DNA of 64,000 nt from Acanthacorydalis orientalis (GCA_034766995.1 CM068320.1:11415187-11479186), one strand, 5' to 3'; positions 1-12,630 are shown, counted from the first letter of the stretch. The notes: generated by a model not told the origin, from the sequence alone. Numbers and translations are program-made.

Positions 1-610
1 TAAATTAATTAAACACTGAACAAACAAATAACGATATTTCAATAGATAATTTCAAATTAATGATAATAAATGAAATTACTAGCTACATATTTCAATTGTG
101 TTAATTAATTAACAAATGGTTGTTATGTATCAAAAAATAAACTAGTTTTATCCAGCGCATCACTTACATAAAAAGTATGTTTTTTTTAATCTTCATCTAT
201 TTCTATTTCCATTTATATTTTTGTACTGCATTGTATAAAAATATTTTATTTATTCTTAAAATTTATAAAAGTTTCTCATCAAAAAAATGCAGATTTCCAC
301 TTTAAAATATAAAAGAATTAATAAAAAAAATAAATTTACACTCAATAATTAACAAATTATGTAAAAACAATTTCTCGACTCTGAAATGTTTTTCAAAAAT
401 CTTTTCTATACTGATATATAACAATGTAGAATAAAAATGGTTTTAGTTTAAAAATACGTCCAAATCAAACAAAACTACATTCCATTCGGAAAATAATTTG
501 TTAAATGTCAAACTTCAAACAATTTTTCTAAATGTTAAAAAACACGAATGAAGTATTTTTGTTACAACACTTGACTTGACATTGATGATTAATATCCTTA
601 GTTTGCTGTA
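1..610. other. AT-rich noncoding DNA
   Basis: No open frame of note, no RNA gene and no transposon terminus were recognised here. It is ordinary AT-rich sequence ahead of the first microsatellite. Confidence 0.6.

Positions 611-703
<93 letters not shown>
611..703. repeat. (TA)n microsatellite
   Basis: Long TA run interrupted in the middle by a short (ACAT)n tract. Confidence 0.95.
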
Positions 704-708
<5 letters not shown>

Positions 709-1600
709 TTTTACATACACACTAAAGTATAATCGACACACTATCAATATTGACAGTACGTACAACGCAGAAATCGTTTTGTACTAAACAAGCAATCCCT
801 ATATGCATACTCATATAAAATATATCACATGTGTCACCCTCGCCGGTTGCGAAAACAAAATGTCATTTCTAATCTTCTGTTCAAACAACCTGTACATTTT
901 ATGCGTAATTGAATGTGATATTTAATGACAGAGTGTACATTTTTATTACCGTTCAAAGCTATTTACAAAAGCAATTATCATTTCCTTGTGATATTATTAT
1001 CTTTATTACAATTATTTTATTGCTGTTTCATAACGATATTGATTTGGATTCATAACTATAACATTAAAAACGTATTGTATACAATATATGATAATTAAAC
1101 AGAATAATCATTTTTAAATAGTGATGTTATTATAACAGATATAAAGCTTCATAAAAGATTTATAACATTAAATGATTATTATTTAAATAATTTTCAAGTA
1201 ATCCAGTCCAAAATTCATCAAAGACAAGACAATCGAAGTGTATAAAGAAATGCATTTTCAATTTTTTTTTTTTGAACATTTCTGTAACTATCAGGAGAGC
1301 AATACGTCAGAATTTTATAAACAAGCGTTTATAATTATATTGAACTCTGTTAAAATAAATCATTGTAAAGTAGATATAAATTTGATTTTTTTATTAATAA
1401 CTCAAAGAAAATAAACTATAAAGAACAATAAATTCAAGCTTTTTTCAGGAAGTGATGATGTAAAAATTGTGTCAAAAATTTTGTAATAATGTACTTGTAG
1501 TAATTTTATAATGTAGTACTGTTTTCATATTATTTTCAAAAGAGTGTATTGATAAACAAAGTAAAGTAAAAGTAAAGTATAAGTAAAAGAAATCAATATA
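704..1600. other. AT-rich noncoding DNA
   Basis: Nothing recognised. Around 1558-1590 there is a degenerate purine-rich tract of repeated aagtaaa-type units. Confidence 0.55.
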
Positions 1601-1604
1601 GATC

Positions 1605-1975
1605 TATATAAAACAGAGATCTCCCAAGATATATGTCAAACAGCTACAGAACGGTCTGTTAGTCAACTGTGTTCGAATTTAAGGGATAAATCGAGTGTCC
1701 GAATCGAATAGTTTGTGCGAAAGATAGAACAAGGCCAGACGATTGATCTAAACGACAAAAAAACAGAGACGACACGTTTGTCTTTGAGATGTGAAACGAG
1801 ATGGAAAGTCAATAAAAGTCGAAAATCAAGATGATTCGGGATACGGGAACAGTCATGTGGAGCAATTCGGGCACTGAGTCTTAGGATTATACGAAAGCGA
1901 CAGTGTGAAAAGTTATTTGTCAAGAGATACGATAGAGACGGGATTATTCAACGTTTGTAAAAATCAGGATTCGTA
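1605..1975. other. GC-elevated island preceded by a TATA-like motif
   Basis: GC content is visibly higher here than in the flanks. A tatataaaa-type box lies at about 1607-1614, and the following ~340 bp are rich in cga/tcg words. The minus strand is open for 86 codons (1663-1923), but that peptide resembles no family I know and is biased toward R, S and L, as expected of a random frame in such DNA. It could be a solo LTR, an untranslated first exon or an old transposon fragment. No second copy occurs in this window, so an LTR pair cannot be shown. Confidence 0.3.
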
Positions 1976-2264
1976 TATATAGATTACGAATTGAAATATA
2001 TTTGTACCTTTGTTATTTACTCTCCTAAATATAAAAAATTAAAATATATTTTGATTATTAGTTTTTATTCTCAAATAAAAAATATTTGCTTAACAAATAA
2101 CTTTAATTTTTTTACAAATAACCGAAAAATTGTATATAAGTATTAAATTTATTAATAAATTGTTAAATGTAAATCATAAAAGACTGAATAAAAGAAATAT
2201 TACAAAAATATATTTCTGTTCTCTAAACTTCTTCTCATTCACATGTAATTCTTTCTTTCTCTCG

Positions 2265-2267
<3 letters not shown>

Positions 2268-2331
<64 letters not shown>
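2268..2331. repeat. (TA)n microsatellite
   Basis: Pure TA run directly following a ctttctttctctcg pyrimidine tract. Confidence 0.95.
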
Positions 2332-2332
<1 letters not shown>

Positions 2333-2517
2333 TGATTTGGTTTACCTTTTGATTTGTACAAGTATAGTTCCTCAACATTTTTCCTTCTGTACTATTACTT
2401 CTTCTTTGGATATTATTCGTTTATAAAACATGTCTGTTTTTTGTATTGCTAATCTTTTGTTATTTGATACTGTTTTCATTTCTTAAATTCCATTCCTTCT
2501 TGTACTATACAGTTGTT

Positions 2518-2518
<1 letters not shown>

Positions 2519-2563
<45 letters not shown>
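2519..2563. repeat. (TA)n microsatellite
   Basis: Pure TA run ending in a tctcttt pyrimidine tract. Confidence 0.95.
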
Positions 2564-2565
<2 letters not shown>

Positions 2566-2619
2566 TCTTTCACTTTAGATGATTTTTCAACAAATCTTTT
2601 CTTTTGAGTTAAAATTACG

Positions 2620-2790
2620 TTTGCAGTTTCACTAAGCGGGGTGTCAGGTTAACGCAGATTCGCACTCAGTACGCCGCGACCGTTCTACTTATTCACATCC
2701 GACAAAAGCGTTTAACAGCTAAAGGACTTCGGAACCTAAAATGCTTCATTTGTTAAATTCCGCTAATTAGATTAAAAGTTATGACCTTAA
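2620..2790. other. GC-elevated unassigned segment
   Basis: A short stretch with several CpG words, including acgccgcgaccg near 2670, stands out from the AT-rich flanks. All frames are closed within a few tens of codons, and no transposon terminus or RNA fold was recognised. It may be an old repeat fragment. Confidence 0.25.
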
Positions 2791-3496
2791 AAATTTGAAC
2801 ACCGATTTACACGTTGTATCAGCATTAAAAAGTGAATATCTCGAAAATTCTTTATCGTACGATAAAAACTAAAATATCTGCGGATAGAGAGATATTAATC
2901 TGTTATAACTATGCAAGAATATCCCACGTTAATTTTTATAATTTTTTTTAAACAACCTAAAAACAATTTTATTCTCTAACCCGACATAATTCTACGTAAA
3001 CTCTTGCGGTTGTGCACATGTAAAACCCCCATTTTTTTACTATTGCATTTCTATTCCTTTTTTGTTATATTTATATCCGGCTTAACAAATAATTTAGTAG
3101 ATATATTTATTATGTTTTTTTTCACTATTTCATCTGTAATAAATTTCTTGTCAATCGATAAAAATATTAGTATTGTTTTTTTGTAGTTGTACGTTTTTTT
3201 CATAATAAATATTGTCTTTAAGTAAGACGACTATTTATATCATCATTAACTTCTGAAGAGATATTATCAAGATCTTCAACTTTACAATTTTTTTCATTGC
3301 AAGTTTTAGTCATCAATATACATAATTTATATTATTTTTACTGGAAACTAGAAATGTATGATATACTTTACTTTTGGATTTTCTGAGCAAATTATAGAGT
3401 AAAAGTATTCTATTTCTTTAAATTCGAACAAAATTTAGTAAAATGCAAATTCTTTACAAAACGTCCTTGACAGAAACTATATGATTCTTTCTCTCT

Positions 3497-3498
<2 letters not shown>
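2791..3498. other. AT-rich noncoding DNA
   Basis: Nothing recognised. A 60-codon open frame at 3004-3186 is T-rich and looks like chance. Confidence 0.5.
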
Positions 3499-3499
<1 letters not shown>

Positions 3500-3541
<42 letters not shown>

Positions 3542-3572
3542 TGTGTGTGTGTGTGCACAAGTGTGTGTGCAT
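3500..3572. repeat. (TA)n-(GT)n compound microsatellite
   Basis: A TA run passes directly into interrupted GT repeats. Confidence 0.95.
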
Positions 3573-4903
3573 ATGAATATTTGTACTGAATTTACTTGTA
3601 GGTGTTTAATTTGTTGTGAAAATTAATAAATATTTAAAAATATGATTTTGATTTTTATAAAAGCTTTGATAAGTATAAATTATTGAAATACTTATTTTTA
3701 TTCAGTTTTGGTTTTTTGTTTGCTATTTTAAACTATAATTTACTATTTGACAGAAGATAAATTTAAATAAAAACACATATTTGTTAACTATGTCAAAATC
3801 GGTACCGAGTATACAAATGTATTGAACTCAAAAATGATAAATAATAAAAATACACATATGCATCAAACGGAGTGAAATGTTTAAATATTGTAAATAAGTA
3901 TGAATAATTACTTTCAAAATACATGACAAAAAGTGAATTGTATTTAAAGAAAAAAACATTGAAATACGACAAATTATTAATAGGTATATTGTAAGTTATA
4001 CTAGCATATCCAATATAACGATATTAGACTAATTAACTTTCATTTTTATAATGGTTTTCATAATTGTATATATATATATATATATATATATTATTATTAT
4101 TATTTATACAACCTATACTTCCATGGTTCGATTATTGTTTTTTATGTTCACCATTCTTTTACAATAGTTGGTTTATATTTATTTATCCTCTTATGTAAGT
4201 TAAGAATATAAAATTTTAAACTAATTTTGACCATTCCTTTTTAAATATTTTTTTTGAAAAAAATAGATTTCTTACAATGTTTCATAATACGCTTTTCTTT
4301 GTGTGAATTTTTTAATATTTTTGTGTAAGTTTAAAGCAGTATTAATTTAACAGATGATAAAATATTAAACTTTTCAATGATGACAACATGTATAAATTAA
4401 GAATAAAATTATAAGGGTGCATCTTCAAGCGTACCAAACAAGAGTCAATTGGGTTAAAAACTTTTACCGCAAATTTATTCCGTTACCTCGAAACAAGCTT
4501 TCTATCGTTTCATTTGCGTCACTTCCCTACTTCCCCTTCATAAAAGAGCCTATGTATATGCGAAAATGTCATTTAATAGGTATAACTTTTCTATAAAATC
4601 TCTAATTAATCATTTTGGAATAACAAATTTATTAAATTTTACAGTTATGTAGATGTATAGAAGTAATTCATTTCTCATACGAATTTATAAAACATTAATC
4701 AATTAATTTAACGAATATCTCATTGATTCAAGTTTTAATAGAATTACATATGAGATTTTAATATTTGAAATATTTGAATTTCAATATAGTTATTGATTAT
4801 TACTTACATTTTTTTATTTATTAATTATTTTCTTTATTAACTATCATTTATTAAATTAGTTACTAAGAATTAATATTATTGTACTAAATATGTTCTCAGG
4901 TAC

Positions 4904-4906
<3 letters not shown>
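3573..4906. other. AT-rich noncoding DNA with one short (TA)n(TTA)n repeat
   Basis: A TA run followed by TTA triplets lies at 4067-4107. At 4410-4560 there is a mildly GC-richer patch with no open frame. Nothing else was recognised. Confidence 0.55.
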
Positions 4907-4982
<76 letters not shown>

Positions 4983-4995
4983 GTACATATGTATG

Positions 4996-5079
<84 letters not shown>
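4907..5079. repeat. (TA)n microsatellite, ~170 bp
   Basis: One of the longest TA tracts in the window. It is interrupted near 4980 by a palindromic gtacgtacatatgtatgt segment. It abuts the left arm of the inverted repeat that follows. Confidence 0.95.
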
Positions 5080-5082
<3 letters not shown>

Positions 5083-5238
5083 AACGTACTGACATCTTTT
5101 TGCAAAATACTGTAATAATTTACTTTGTGACATATTGTTTCTAAATGGAACATAGATAGTTAATGATCCACATGTGTCATTAAGTAATAATCAATAGCTG
5201 ATAGTTTGTTTATAGTTAATTCAATAATAAATGTATGT
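5077..5238 (+). repeat. Left arm of a long inverted repeat
   Basis: About 160 bp reappear in reverse complement at 6279-6440 with roughly 93% identity by eye. Shared blocks include taaacgtactgacatc, ggaacatagatagttaatga and gtttgtttatagttaattca. The outer end of each arm runs into TA repeats. The arms enclose ~1.04 kb. The shape suits long terminal inverted repeats of a DNA element, or an inverted local duplication. No transposase remnant was seen inside. Confidence 0.85.
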
Positions 5239-5478
5239 GCGCCTGAAGAAAAATTTCAAGATAGAACAAACCCTCTCTCAATCTACATTTTTCTGTAATA
5301 ATTTTTGTAACTAAATGTTTGCACTAAGTAAAGGAATGTTTAAAACGATCTAAGAACAACAAAAGGTTAAAAATAACTAAAAAAGGAAGACACTAGTCTT
5401 CCTTTTCCACAAATTACCATGGAATTATTCTTTTATATTCTTATTCCACTTATTTATAAATATCTTTTTGGACCCATT

Positions 5479-5531
5479 TATATATATGTATATATATATA
5501 ATATAATATATATATATATATATATATAGAT

Positions 5532-5571
<40 letters not shown>
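5479..5571. repeat. (TA)n microsatellite
   Basis: TA tract with gatagat and aatataata interruptions, inside the inverted-repeat spacer. Confidence 0.95.
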
Positions 5572-5795
5572 AAAATCAAAATTATTCACTAAAAATAAAA
5601 ATTCCAAGACGTTGATTTATTTATTTTGGACGACGTTTCTATGGTACCCAAATATGTTTACCTTTCTTCTTTCTACATATATATATATATATATATAAAA
5701 TTAAAATTGTCGACAAAAATGAAAAAATTCCATGATATCGACTTATTTATTTCGGGCGAGGCTTCTATGTCACCCAAATATGTTTATTATTTCAT
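5570..5795 (+). repeat. Degenerate tandem duplication, period ~126 bp
   Basis: Two diverged copies lie at about 5570-5665 and 5693-5795. Shared landmarks, 126 bp apart, are a gacgttgatttatttatttt / atcgacttatttatttcg block, a ttctatg block and cccaaatatgttta. A short TA run (5675-5697) separates them. A 65-codon open frame (5626-5823) crosses both copies but has no recognisable product. Confidence 0.75.
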
Positions 5796-5819
5796 TCGGT
5801 TGCATGTACTTGCTTATAA

Positions 5820-5890
5820 CTGATAAGTGGAGGAGCACAGCGAGCCTTGTGGTTGACGAGCAAAGAGAGTAGAGAGCGGAGTCCCCTATT
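5820..5890. other. Small GC-rich island
   Basis: About 70 bp of purine-rich, GC-elevated sequence (ggaggagcacagcgagcc and following). I tested it mentally for tRNA A/B boxes and found none. Function unknown. Confidence 0.25.
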
Positions 5891-6278
5891 AAATGTATAA
5901 AATTGTGTTTATACTAAACAAGCAGTTGTACATTAAAAGAGAAAACGTATTTCAAATTTTCAAAACACTATTTTCTAGTTTGAATTTTTATATTATGCAT
6001 AGGAAATTTTAAATTTGTTGAATATTATGTATCAAAATTTTTTATATTATGCATAATAATATTGAAATAATGGCAAATGTTGTGAATGTCATGCGTAAAC
6101 CATATAAAATTTATACCGGAAATAATTTATTTAAATTATATTCGAATATAATTTAATTAGATGTATTCCGTTCAGAATGCATAAATAATTCAATATTAAA
6201 TTTGAACACAAATTAAATGTAAGGCTAATATTAAAATTTTTAATTTTAATATTATCCTTTGAATTGATGTCTAATATA

Positions 6279-6434
6279 ACATACATTTATTATTGAATTA
6301 ACTATAAACAAACAATCAACTATTGATTATTACTTAATGAGACATGTGGATCATTAACTATCTATGTTCCATTTAGAAACAATATGTTACAAAGTAAATT
6401 ATTACAATATGTTGCAAAATGATGTCAGTACGTT

Positions 6435-6440
<6 letters not shown>
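6279..6440 (-). repeat. Right arm of a long inverted repeat
   Basis: Reverse-complement partner of 5077-5238. The match begins at acatacatttattattg and ends where both arms merge into TA repeats. Differences between arms are scattered substitutions and a few single-base indels. Confidence 0.85.

Positions 6441-6520
<80 letters not shown>
6434..6520. repeat. (TA)n microsatellite
   Basis: TA tract bordering the right inverted-repeat arm, with one aatata break, followed by a gaaagggagagaga purine tract. Confidence 0.95.
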
Positions 6521-6523
<3 letters not shown>

Positions 6524-6645
6524 AGGGAGAGAGAAAATGAGGACGAGTGAGTGATTCACAAAATCCGACATATCAATGCTTATTATAATGTACCAATGAA
6601 ACGGAATTAAATATCAATTAAAACAACACAAACTCTCCTTTCTCT

Positions 6646-6714
<69 letters not shown>
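6646..6714. repeat. (TA)n microsatellite
   Basis: TA run with one ttta break, preceded by a ctcctttctct tract. Confidence 0.95.
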
Positions 6715-6716
<2 letters not shown>

Positions 6717-8045
6717 CACAGTTTAGTTCAACGTTCTCATGCTGCTAGTCCTTTATTAACAATTTGTATTCTATACTTAACAGAGTAAAATTTTCCCAGG
6801 TTGAACTTTATATACAGCTGAACATTATTTAACATTTAAACCATTTTTAATGAATCAAATCGATGTTAGTAAAATATTTATTGATCTTTATATTATCAAT
6901 AAACTCACAATATCAAATTTAATAGCATGCCTTCAAAAGATTCCGCGAATTTGAAAAGAATGAAGAAAATATTCGCGAAGACCAATTAGTTTAATTAGAA
7001 ATGATATTCACAAGAAATATACTGATTGATTTATCTATTAGGTGATAAAAAAATTATTTAATAAAAAGGATTGATGATAATAAAAATTGTTTTAATAAGC
7101 GTTTATTTCAGTTCCCTAAAATTTATTTTAAACAGTTTTCGTTAAAAAGATTTATTATATTCAAGTATCTAACCAGTTATTTAAAAATTAAAGTTTTGAT
7201 TGTATTCATACCACAGAGAAAGATAAATACATGACAAAGTTATGGCCATTTATAATCGGATAAGTATTTCATCTACATTTTTAGATATAGTGCATCTTAA
7301 AATAATTGGTATACATAAACAAAACTGGTATATTAAAGACATATACTCCATCGTTGAACTTAAAATTTCCACACTAAGTGGTCAAAAAACTCCTATGGCT
7401 GCAACTTATATAATGATGACAGTTCAGTTTTGCATTCAAGAGGACGGATGATTTATATATACATTGTAATCCTTTTTTAACTACAAGTAAATGAAAATCG
7501 AAAAAAAATACTGTTTTATATGAATTGCTATTTTTTTTAATTAATGAAAAAAAGTATATGTGAGTACATACATTAATTTTTTCATATATAAATTCATATT
7601 TAGATTTAAACGTATCTGGTCTTCAATTAAATTGTATCACATACTACTATCATTTTAAAATATAGTTTTAATAGTTACATTAACTAAATAAATGGACACT
7701 CAATACTACTTTGTTTTATAATCTTTCTTTGAAAAGACTGAAAAATGGTATATTTTTTTAAAAAAACAGCTTTCAGGAAAGATCTGCTCTTTAATTTTTT
7801 TTCTTTTACCTGCAAGCATTATTAGTAATATATCTAAAAATAGAGAATAATAAAATGTATTACTGAAATATTGGTTTAAAGTTAATTAAGTTTTAAATTT
7901 GATTATTTTATCATGGATTTTTCTATACGTGAATAAAAATATTCCATTCTAATTATAAATGAATATAGCACGTTATATAAAAGTATATTTTAAATGGTAC
8001 GTAAATTCAAGGAACCAAAATGAACAAATAAGTTATTAATTGTTA
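6715..8045. other. AT-rich noncoding DNA
   Basis: Nothing recognised. The 69-codon open frame at 7242-7451 has ordinary composition but no known motif and no supporting context. Confidence 0.5.
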
Positions 8046-8049
8046 ATTT

Positions 8050-8851
8050 ATATTATTAAAGCAATGGGAATGATCCAAAAGCAAGGAAAATGGGTCCCAT
8101 ACGAATTGAAACCAAGAAACGTTGAAAGGCGTTTTTCTACCTGTGAACTCCTGCTTCAACGGGAGAAAATAAAGAGATTTTGCGTCGAATTGTCACAAGC
8201 AACGAAAAGTGGATCATTTACGACAATCTCAAGTGCAGAAAGTCATGGGTTAAGCCCGGTCAACCATCAACACCAGCGGCGAAGTCAAATATCCATGGAT
8301 CCAAGCTCATGCTCTGTATTTGGTGGGATCATAAGGGTGTGATCTACTATGAGCTGCTCAAACCGAATGAAACCATCACTGGGGATCACTACCGACTACA
8401 ATTGATGCGCTCGAGCCGTGTATTGAAGGAAAAACGGCCAGAATACTTTGAAAGACGCGACAAAGTGATTTTGTAGCACGAAAATGCTCGTCCGCACGTC
8501 GCAAAACCGGTCAAAATATACTTAGAAACGCTCAAATAGGAAATCCTACCCCACTCGCCGTATTCTCGAGATATTTCTCCTTCTGATTACCACTTGTTTC
8601 GATCGATGAGTCATGGCTTGTCTGAGCAGAAGCTCACTTCTTATGAAGATTGCAAAAAATGGGTCGATTCGTGGATTGCATCTAAAGACGAGGCGTTCTT
8701 CCGACGTGGTATTCGTCTCCTGCCCGAAAGATGGGAAAAAGTAGTGGCTAACGATGGACAATAATTTAAATGATATGTTTTTTTCAATTTCATTTAAAAT
8801 AAATGATCTTTTTTCATGAGGAAAACGTTACGAATTAATTCCAACACCCAA
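8050..8851 (+). mobile_element. Mariner element, mauritiana-like, 5' truncated
   Basis: The 3' part of a Tc1/mariner element. Only the right terminal repeat is visible: cgaattaattccaacaccca ends at about 8850-8851 and is followed by the dinucleotide TA, the usual mariner target. No matching left terminus exists upstream. The element starts abruptly inside the transposase frame, so the 5' end and the N-terminal DNA-binding domain are gone. Confidence 0.85.
8052..8764 (+). pseudogene. Mariner transposase pseudogene (mauritiana-like), C-terminal two thirds
   Basis: The product would be a DD34D cut-and-paste transposase. It begins at about family residue 115 with MGMIQKQGKWVPYEL and runs to the usual C-terminus (RWEKVVANDGQ, TAA at 8762-8764). 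Two frames are needed: the first covers 8052 to about 8170, then a small indel shifts to the frame read from 8180 on. In-frame stops replace Gln at 8474-8476 (just before HENARPHV) and Trp at 8537-8539. Catalytic positions are damaged too: the usual GDEKW reads SNEKW (Asp to Asn) and the usual HDNARPHV reads HENARPHV (Asp to Glu), while the third Asp survives in SPSDYHLF. WVPYEL and SDYHLF make the family assignment firm. Mos1 relatives are the closest I can recall; the exact subfamily is uncertain. It is certainly inactive. Confidence 0.9.
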
Positions 8852-9098
8852 TATATTTATCAAATTGTACAAAAAAAGTAATTTCAAGAAATTACTGCAC
8901 ACTTCTTTTAGCTCTCTACATTTATAATACGGAATCATTCTTTTAAATAAGATAAATAGTATTTAATGAAAAAATTAATACAAAAATATATTTTCAAAAA
9001 GATAGAACCAAATAATTTTTATGTATTTAATAAGTAATCAGAGAGCACATCCATAACAATATTTTGGTTTACTTTTCAATCCTAAATATGTATATAAT

Positions 9099-9101
<3 letters not shown>
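8852..9101. other. AT-rich noncoding DNA
   Basis: Nothing recognised between the mariner end and the next microsatellite. Confidence 0.6.
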
Positions 9102-9157
<56 letters not shown>

Positions 9158-9158
9158 G
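9102..9158. repeat. (TA)n microsatellite
   Basis: TA run preceded and followed by single tgtata variants. Confidence 0.95.
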
Positions 9159-11409
9159 AAAACACAGCTTTGTGAAATACTATACTATACGTACAAAATT
9201 TTTGTCTTATTAAGATAACATTTTTGACTATCTTGGTTAACCAATTATATTTAACCCAGACTCATAAAACTCTTTCATCTTAACACCATTCTCTCTTTGC
9301 AATACATAATTATCAGACTGTCTTTATAAATGTATTGCGTACAAAACCTAACAAGTAATTACCACGGTTTGAATTATTTTTTGTTATATACAGAATGAGT
9401 AGTTTTTTATTTTCTATAAAATTACATTTATTGACATATTTTAATTGTATTCCACGAATAAAGAGTTTTCTCAACAATTTATCACTTTTTATTTAAAACA
9501 GTTTATCATTTTTTATTCAAAAATGCTTTAATAAATTACCAGTTAATTAGTTAATTTTTCAGGGGTTAAGTGTGCGTCGACAAATAAATCACAACAAATA
9601 TTTTTGTCTCTTACTAAGAACATAAATAAAAAAAGCCATTTATTTTTTTAAACTGAATTTATATGAAATAACCTGTTAATGTATTTGATATAAAGTTATA
9701 CATTGCTGATATGTATGTAAAAATTATATACATTTCAATTAAATGACTTAATTATTTAGTTTCCACATGTAAATTAATTTTCTATTTACAAGGTACTCAA
9801 ATCATAGTGCACGATTAAAACGATTATCATGAGGTTAAGTAAGATTTAAATTATAATATTAGTTTCATAGGTAGATTTCTATTATCAAATCAATAGAGAA
9901 TCGGATTAACAAGTTTCAATGTTGTTCTGGTAAACATAAATCAGAAATGACGTCAATATCTAACCAATACATTCAATTTGAATTGAACAATGTTGGAAAT
10001 TGTTGGATTCTATTAAACAATAACTCAATATTTCAAAATATATTTTGAATAGGTTTTTGAAGTTTAACTTGTTACTTACATATTTTACATATCCTACATA
10101 AATAGACTATTCAAATTTCAATGTAAGTACTTTTCCCAAATGTTCACTATTTGAGAAGATTAACAACATATGATAACTAGGATACAAACGATCACACGAA
10201 AAAGACTGTTGTCGGGGTCTCGTACAATTTACAATATCAAGAAAACAATACAAAGAATGTACAAATACCTCAAATACGTGAAATAAATCAATATTAGTTT
10301 ACTTTTAATGAAAGAAATATATGAATATGTTATTAAATGATCACGATATTATTTGCAAAATGAAAAATGCATTAGCTTAAATAGAGAGTTTAAGTAGAGT
10401 TTCTTCTAACAAATGTATCAATAATATTTTTATTATTTTTGTAATATTGATACAATACATACAACACATTAATAGAAATGATTTCGACGATACAATGACC
10501 AAAAATATCTATTATAAAATACATCGAAATCTAGAAATAATTAATTTGGATTACAATAAAATTATTTAAATAAATTATTATTTGTTTACAGTATTTAATT
10601 GAGCTTTTTATCATTTGCGTTTCAAATGAAGAATTTTATTTAGTGAAAAATTGTGTATATAATAGACAATATGAAATGAAGGTATTTATGTAGTGAATTA
10701 TTCACACCTAGTGTCTTGTAAAATTTTAGGATTCATAAAATATTGGTCATTGAAATGTGGATTAATAACCATCAATTATTTAACAACTAAAATTAATAAG
10801 TCAGTAATAAAAATACCAACTTATTTTTTTAATTTATTTTTTTACTTTTTATTATTTGAAATTAAACAGTAGGGTTTCTTTTAATTAATAGTGCATTCAA
10901 AAAAATCTAATAAAATTATTAATATCAATGAAGATTTACCAGCAAAAATAATAGGATATTAATATATATTCTTTACATAGTACGTCCCCAAACTTGCGAC
11001 AAAATCTAGTAATGTTTTTCAGTTACATAATGATAAAAAGACAAGAAATTCGTATTTTTTTTAAATATTTTAACAAATTATCACAATTTTTAATCAAGTT
11101 TTACAACATTGTATTTAATACAAAAAATTATCTGAAAAAAAATAAATAATTTAAATTATAAAGTTGGTGAGATTAACATAAATAAAAAAATAAATTCTAA
11201 ACTATAAAAATAAACTATAAAAAGAAAAATTCTATTCAGCAAACTCTAAAATATATATTAACATTTATTGTTTCTCCGAAAAAAATTAACAAAATTGTGT
11301 TACTTTATAAATAATTAACAGATTATTTTTTATTAGTTAACTATTTTCAATAATAATAGATTCTACATACTTAAAATAAATTTCTTATATCAATATCATC
11401 TTGAAAATT

Positions 11410-11411
<2 letters not shown>
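9159..11411. other. AT-rich noncoding DNA
   Basis: More than 2 kb without a recognised gene or transposon. There is a short tandem duplication of a tttatcattttttatt-type unit at about 9478-9525. No frame exceeds 60 codons. Confidence 0.55.

Positions 11412-11453
<42 letters not shown>
11412..11453. repeat. (TA)n microsatellite
   Basis: Pure TA run of about 21 units. Confidence 0.95.
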
Positions 11454-11456
<3 letters not shown>

Positions 11457-12569
11457 TTCTAATCAATAGATTGTGCCGTGACCTACCCTACTCGGCTTTA
11501 TATATGACTTTATTATATTATACCGTAATTTATTCATCAATAATACGAATTTATAATTCAATAACTAGAACCTCAATCTCGAATATGGTTTTAAATATCA
11601 TTAACACATTACCATACACACATTAAAGACAAAACTCAAACACCGTGGTTTTCCCTTGCAAAATGAAACCTTCATCAAAACAGAATGGCAGATGCAGGGA
11701 TGAAAATTATTCGCAGATTATTTTAATGTATACCATATATACTTTTTTTAAAAAAAGACAACTATCCGTTTTGTCTATATATTATTATCTTCAAGCAGTT
11801 TGTTTTCATGATATAACAATACCATATTTTTACTTAAAGATATTTTAAAAAATATCCAAAGAATGACTGAAATGATTTTATAGGAGTGATTTGTTAAAAC
11901 GGCTACGCGATATTTTCCATTTTAGTGAAGTGATAAAAACTTAAATAACATATTTTTGTACAATTTACCCAGTTACATTTATGTGGTCGAAAATATATTT
12001 CATGCATTTTTTTTTCTTAAACACTATTGAAAAAACACTTACTGGTTATTTGTTCTCTATTTTTTATTTTCACATTTGAAAAAATAATATATTATTTTGA
12101 AATAAATTTATATAATAATTTCAGTGTTTGTATTAATCATATTATTTATTTCTTCATTAAGAATTTTTAACCGATTCGTGTAATTTTTATCGATAATTTT
12201 AAAATTATTACATACAAAAATACAATTCCAATTTCCGCTTTAAACAGGTTATTTTAAATCACAACGTTATTGTTACACTTTTGAATTATTATACTTTTTT
12301 TATTGAAAATGGACGTACGTGTTTCGTTTTCCAATTTTATTCAAGATTGTTATGAAAGTAATTTTTTTTAAGAGGAATTACGAAATGTTAAAAGAATTAT
12401 TCAATTTGTTAATATTTTGTAGTTGAATATATGACTAAAAATGTTACAAAACAATCTGTCGAAATCCGAATTCACCTTTACCTTATATTAAGTTTCCTTT
12501 TTTTTAAAAAAAAAACGATTCTCTGAAAGAGAATTAAATTAGTGTTTTAAAATGAATTTTAATATGTTA

Positions 12570-12571
<2 letters not shown>
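11454..12571. other. AT-rich noncoding DNA
   Basis: Nothing recognised. An open frame of 67 codons at 11645-11848 lacks any motif and is probably chance. Confidence 0.5.
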
Positions 12572-12620
<49 letters not shown>

Positions 12621-12630
12621 GTGTGTGTGT

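Noticed and set aside
4856..5153. Open frames of alternating Tyr-Ile on both strands (also at 26846-27159, 41259-41571, 55298-55557 and others)
   Set aside because: They are direct translations of (TA)n microsatellites, open in several frames on both strands.
5820..5890. GC island tested as a tRNA gene
   Set aside because: No A-box or B-box pattern and no cloverleaf; nor was a tRNA signature seen elsewhere in the window.
8546..8761. 71-codon minus-strand open frame
   Set aside because: Antisense shadow of the mauritiana-like mariner catalytic region.
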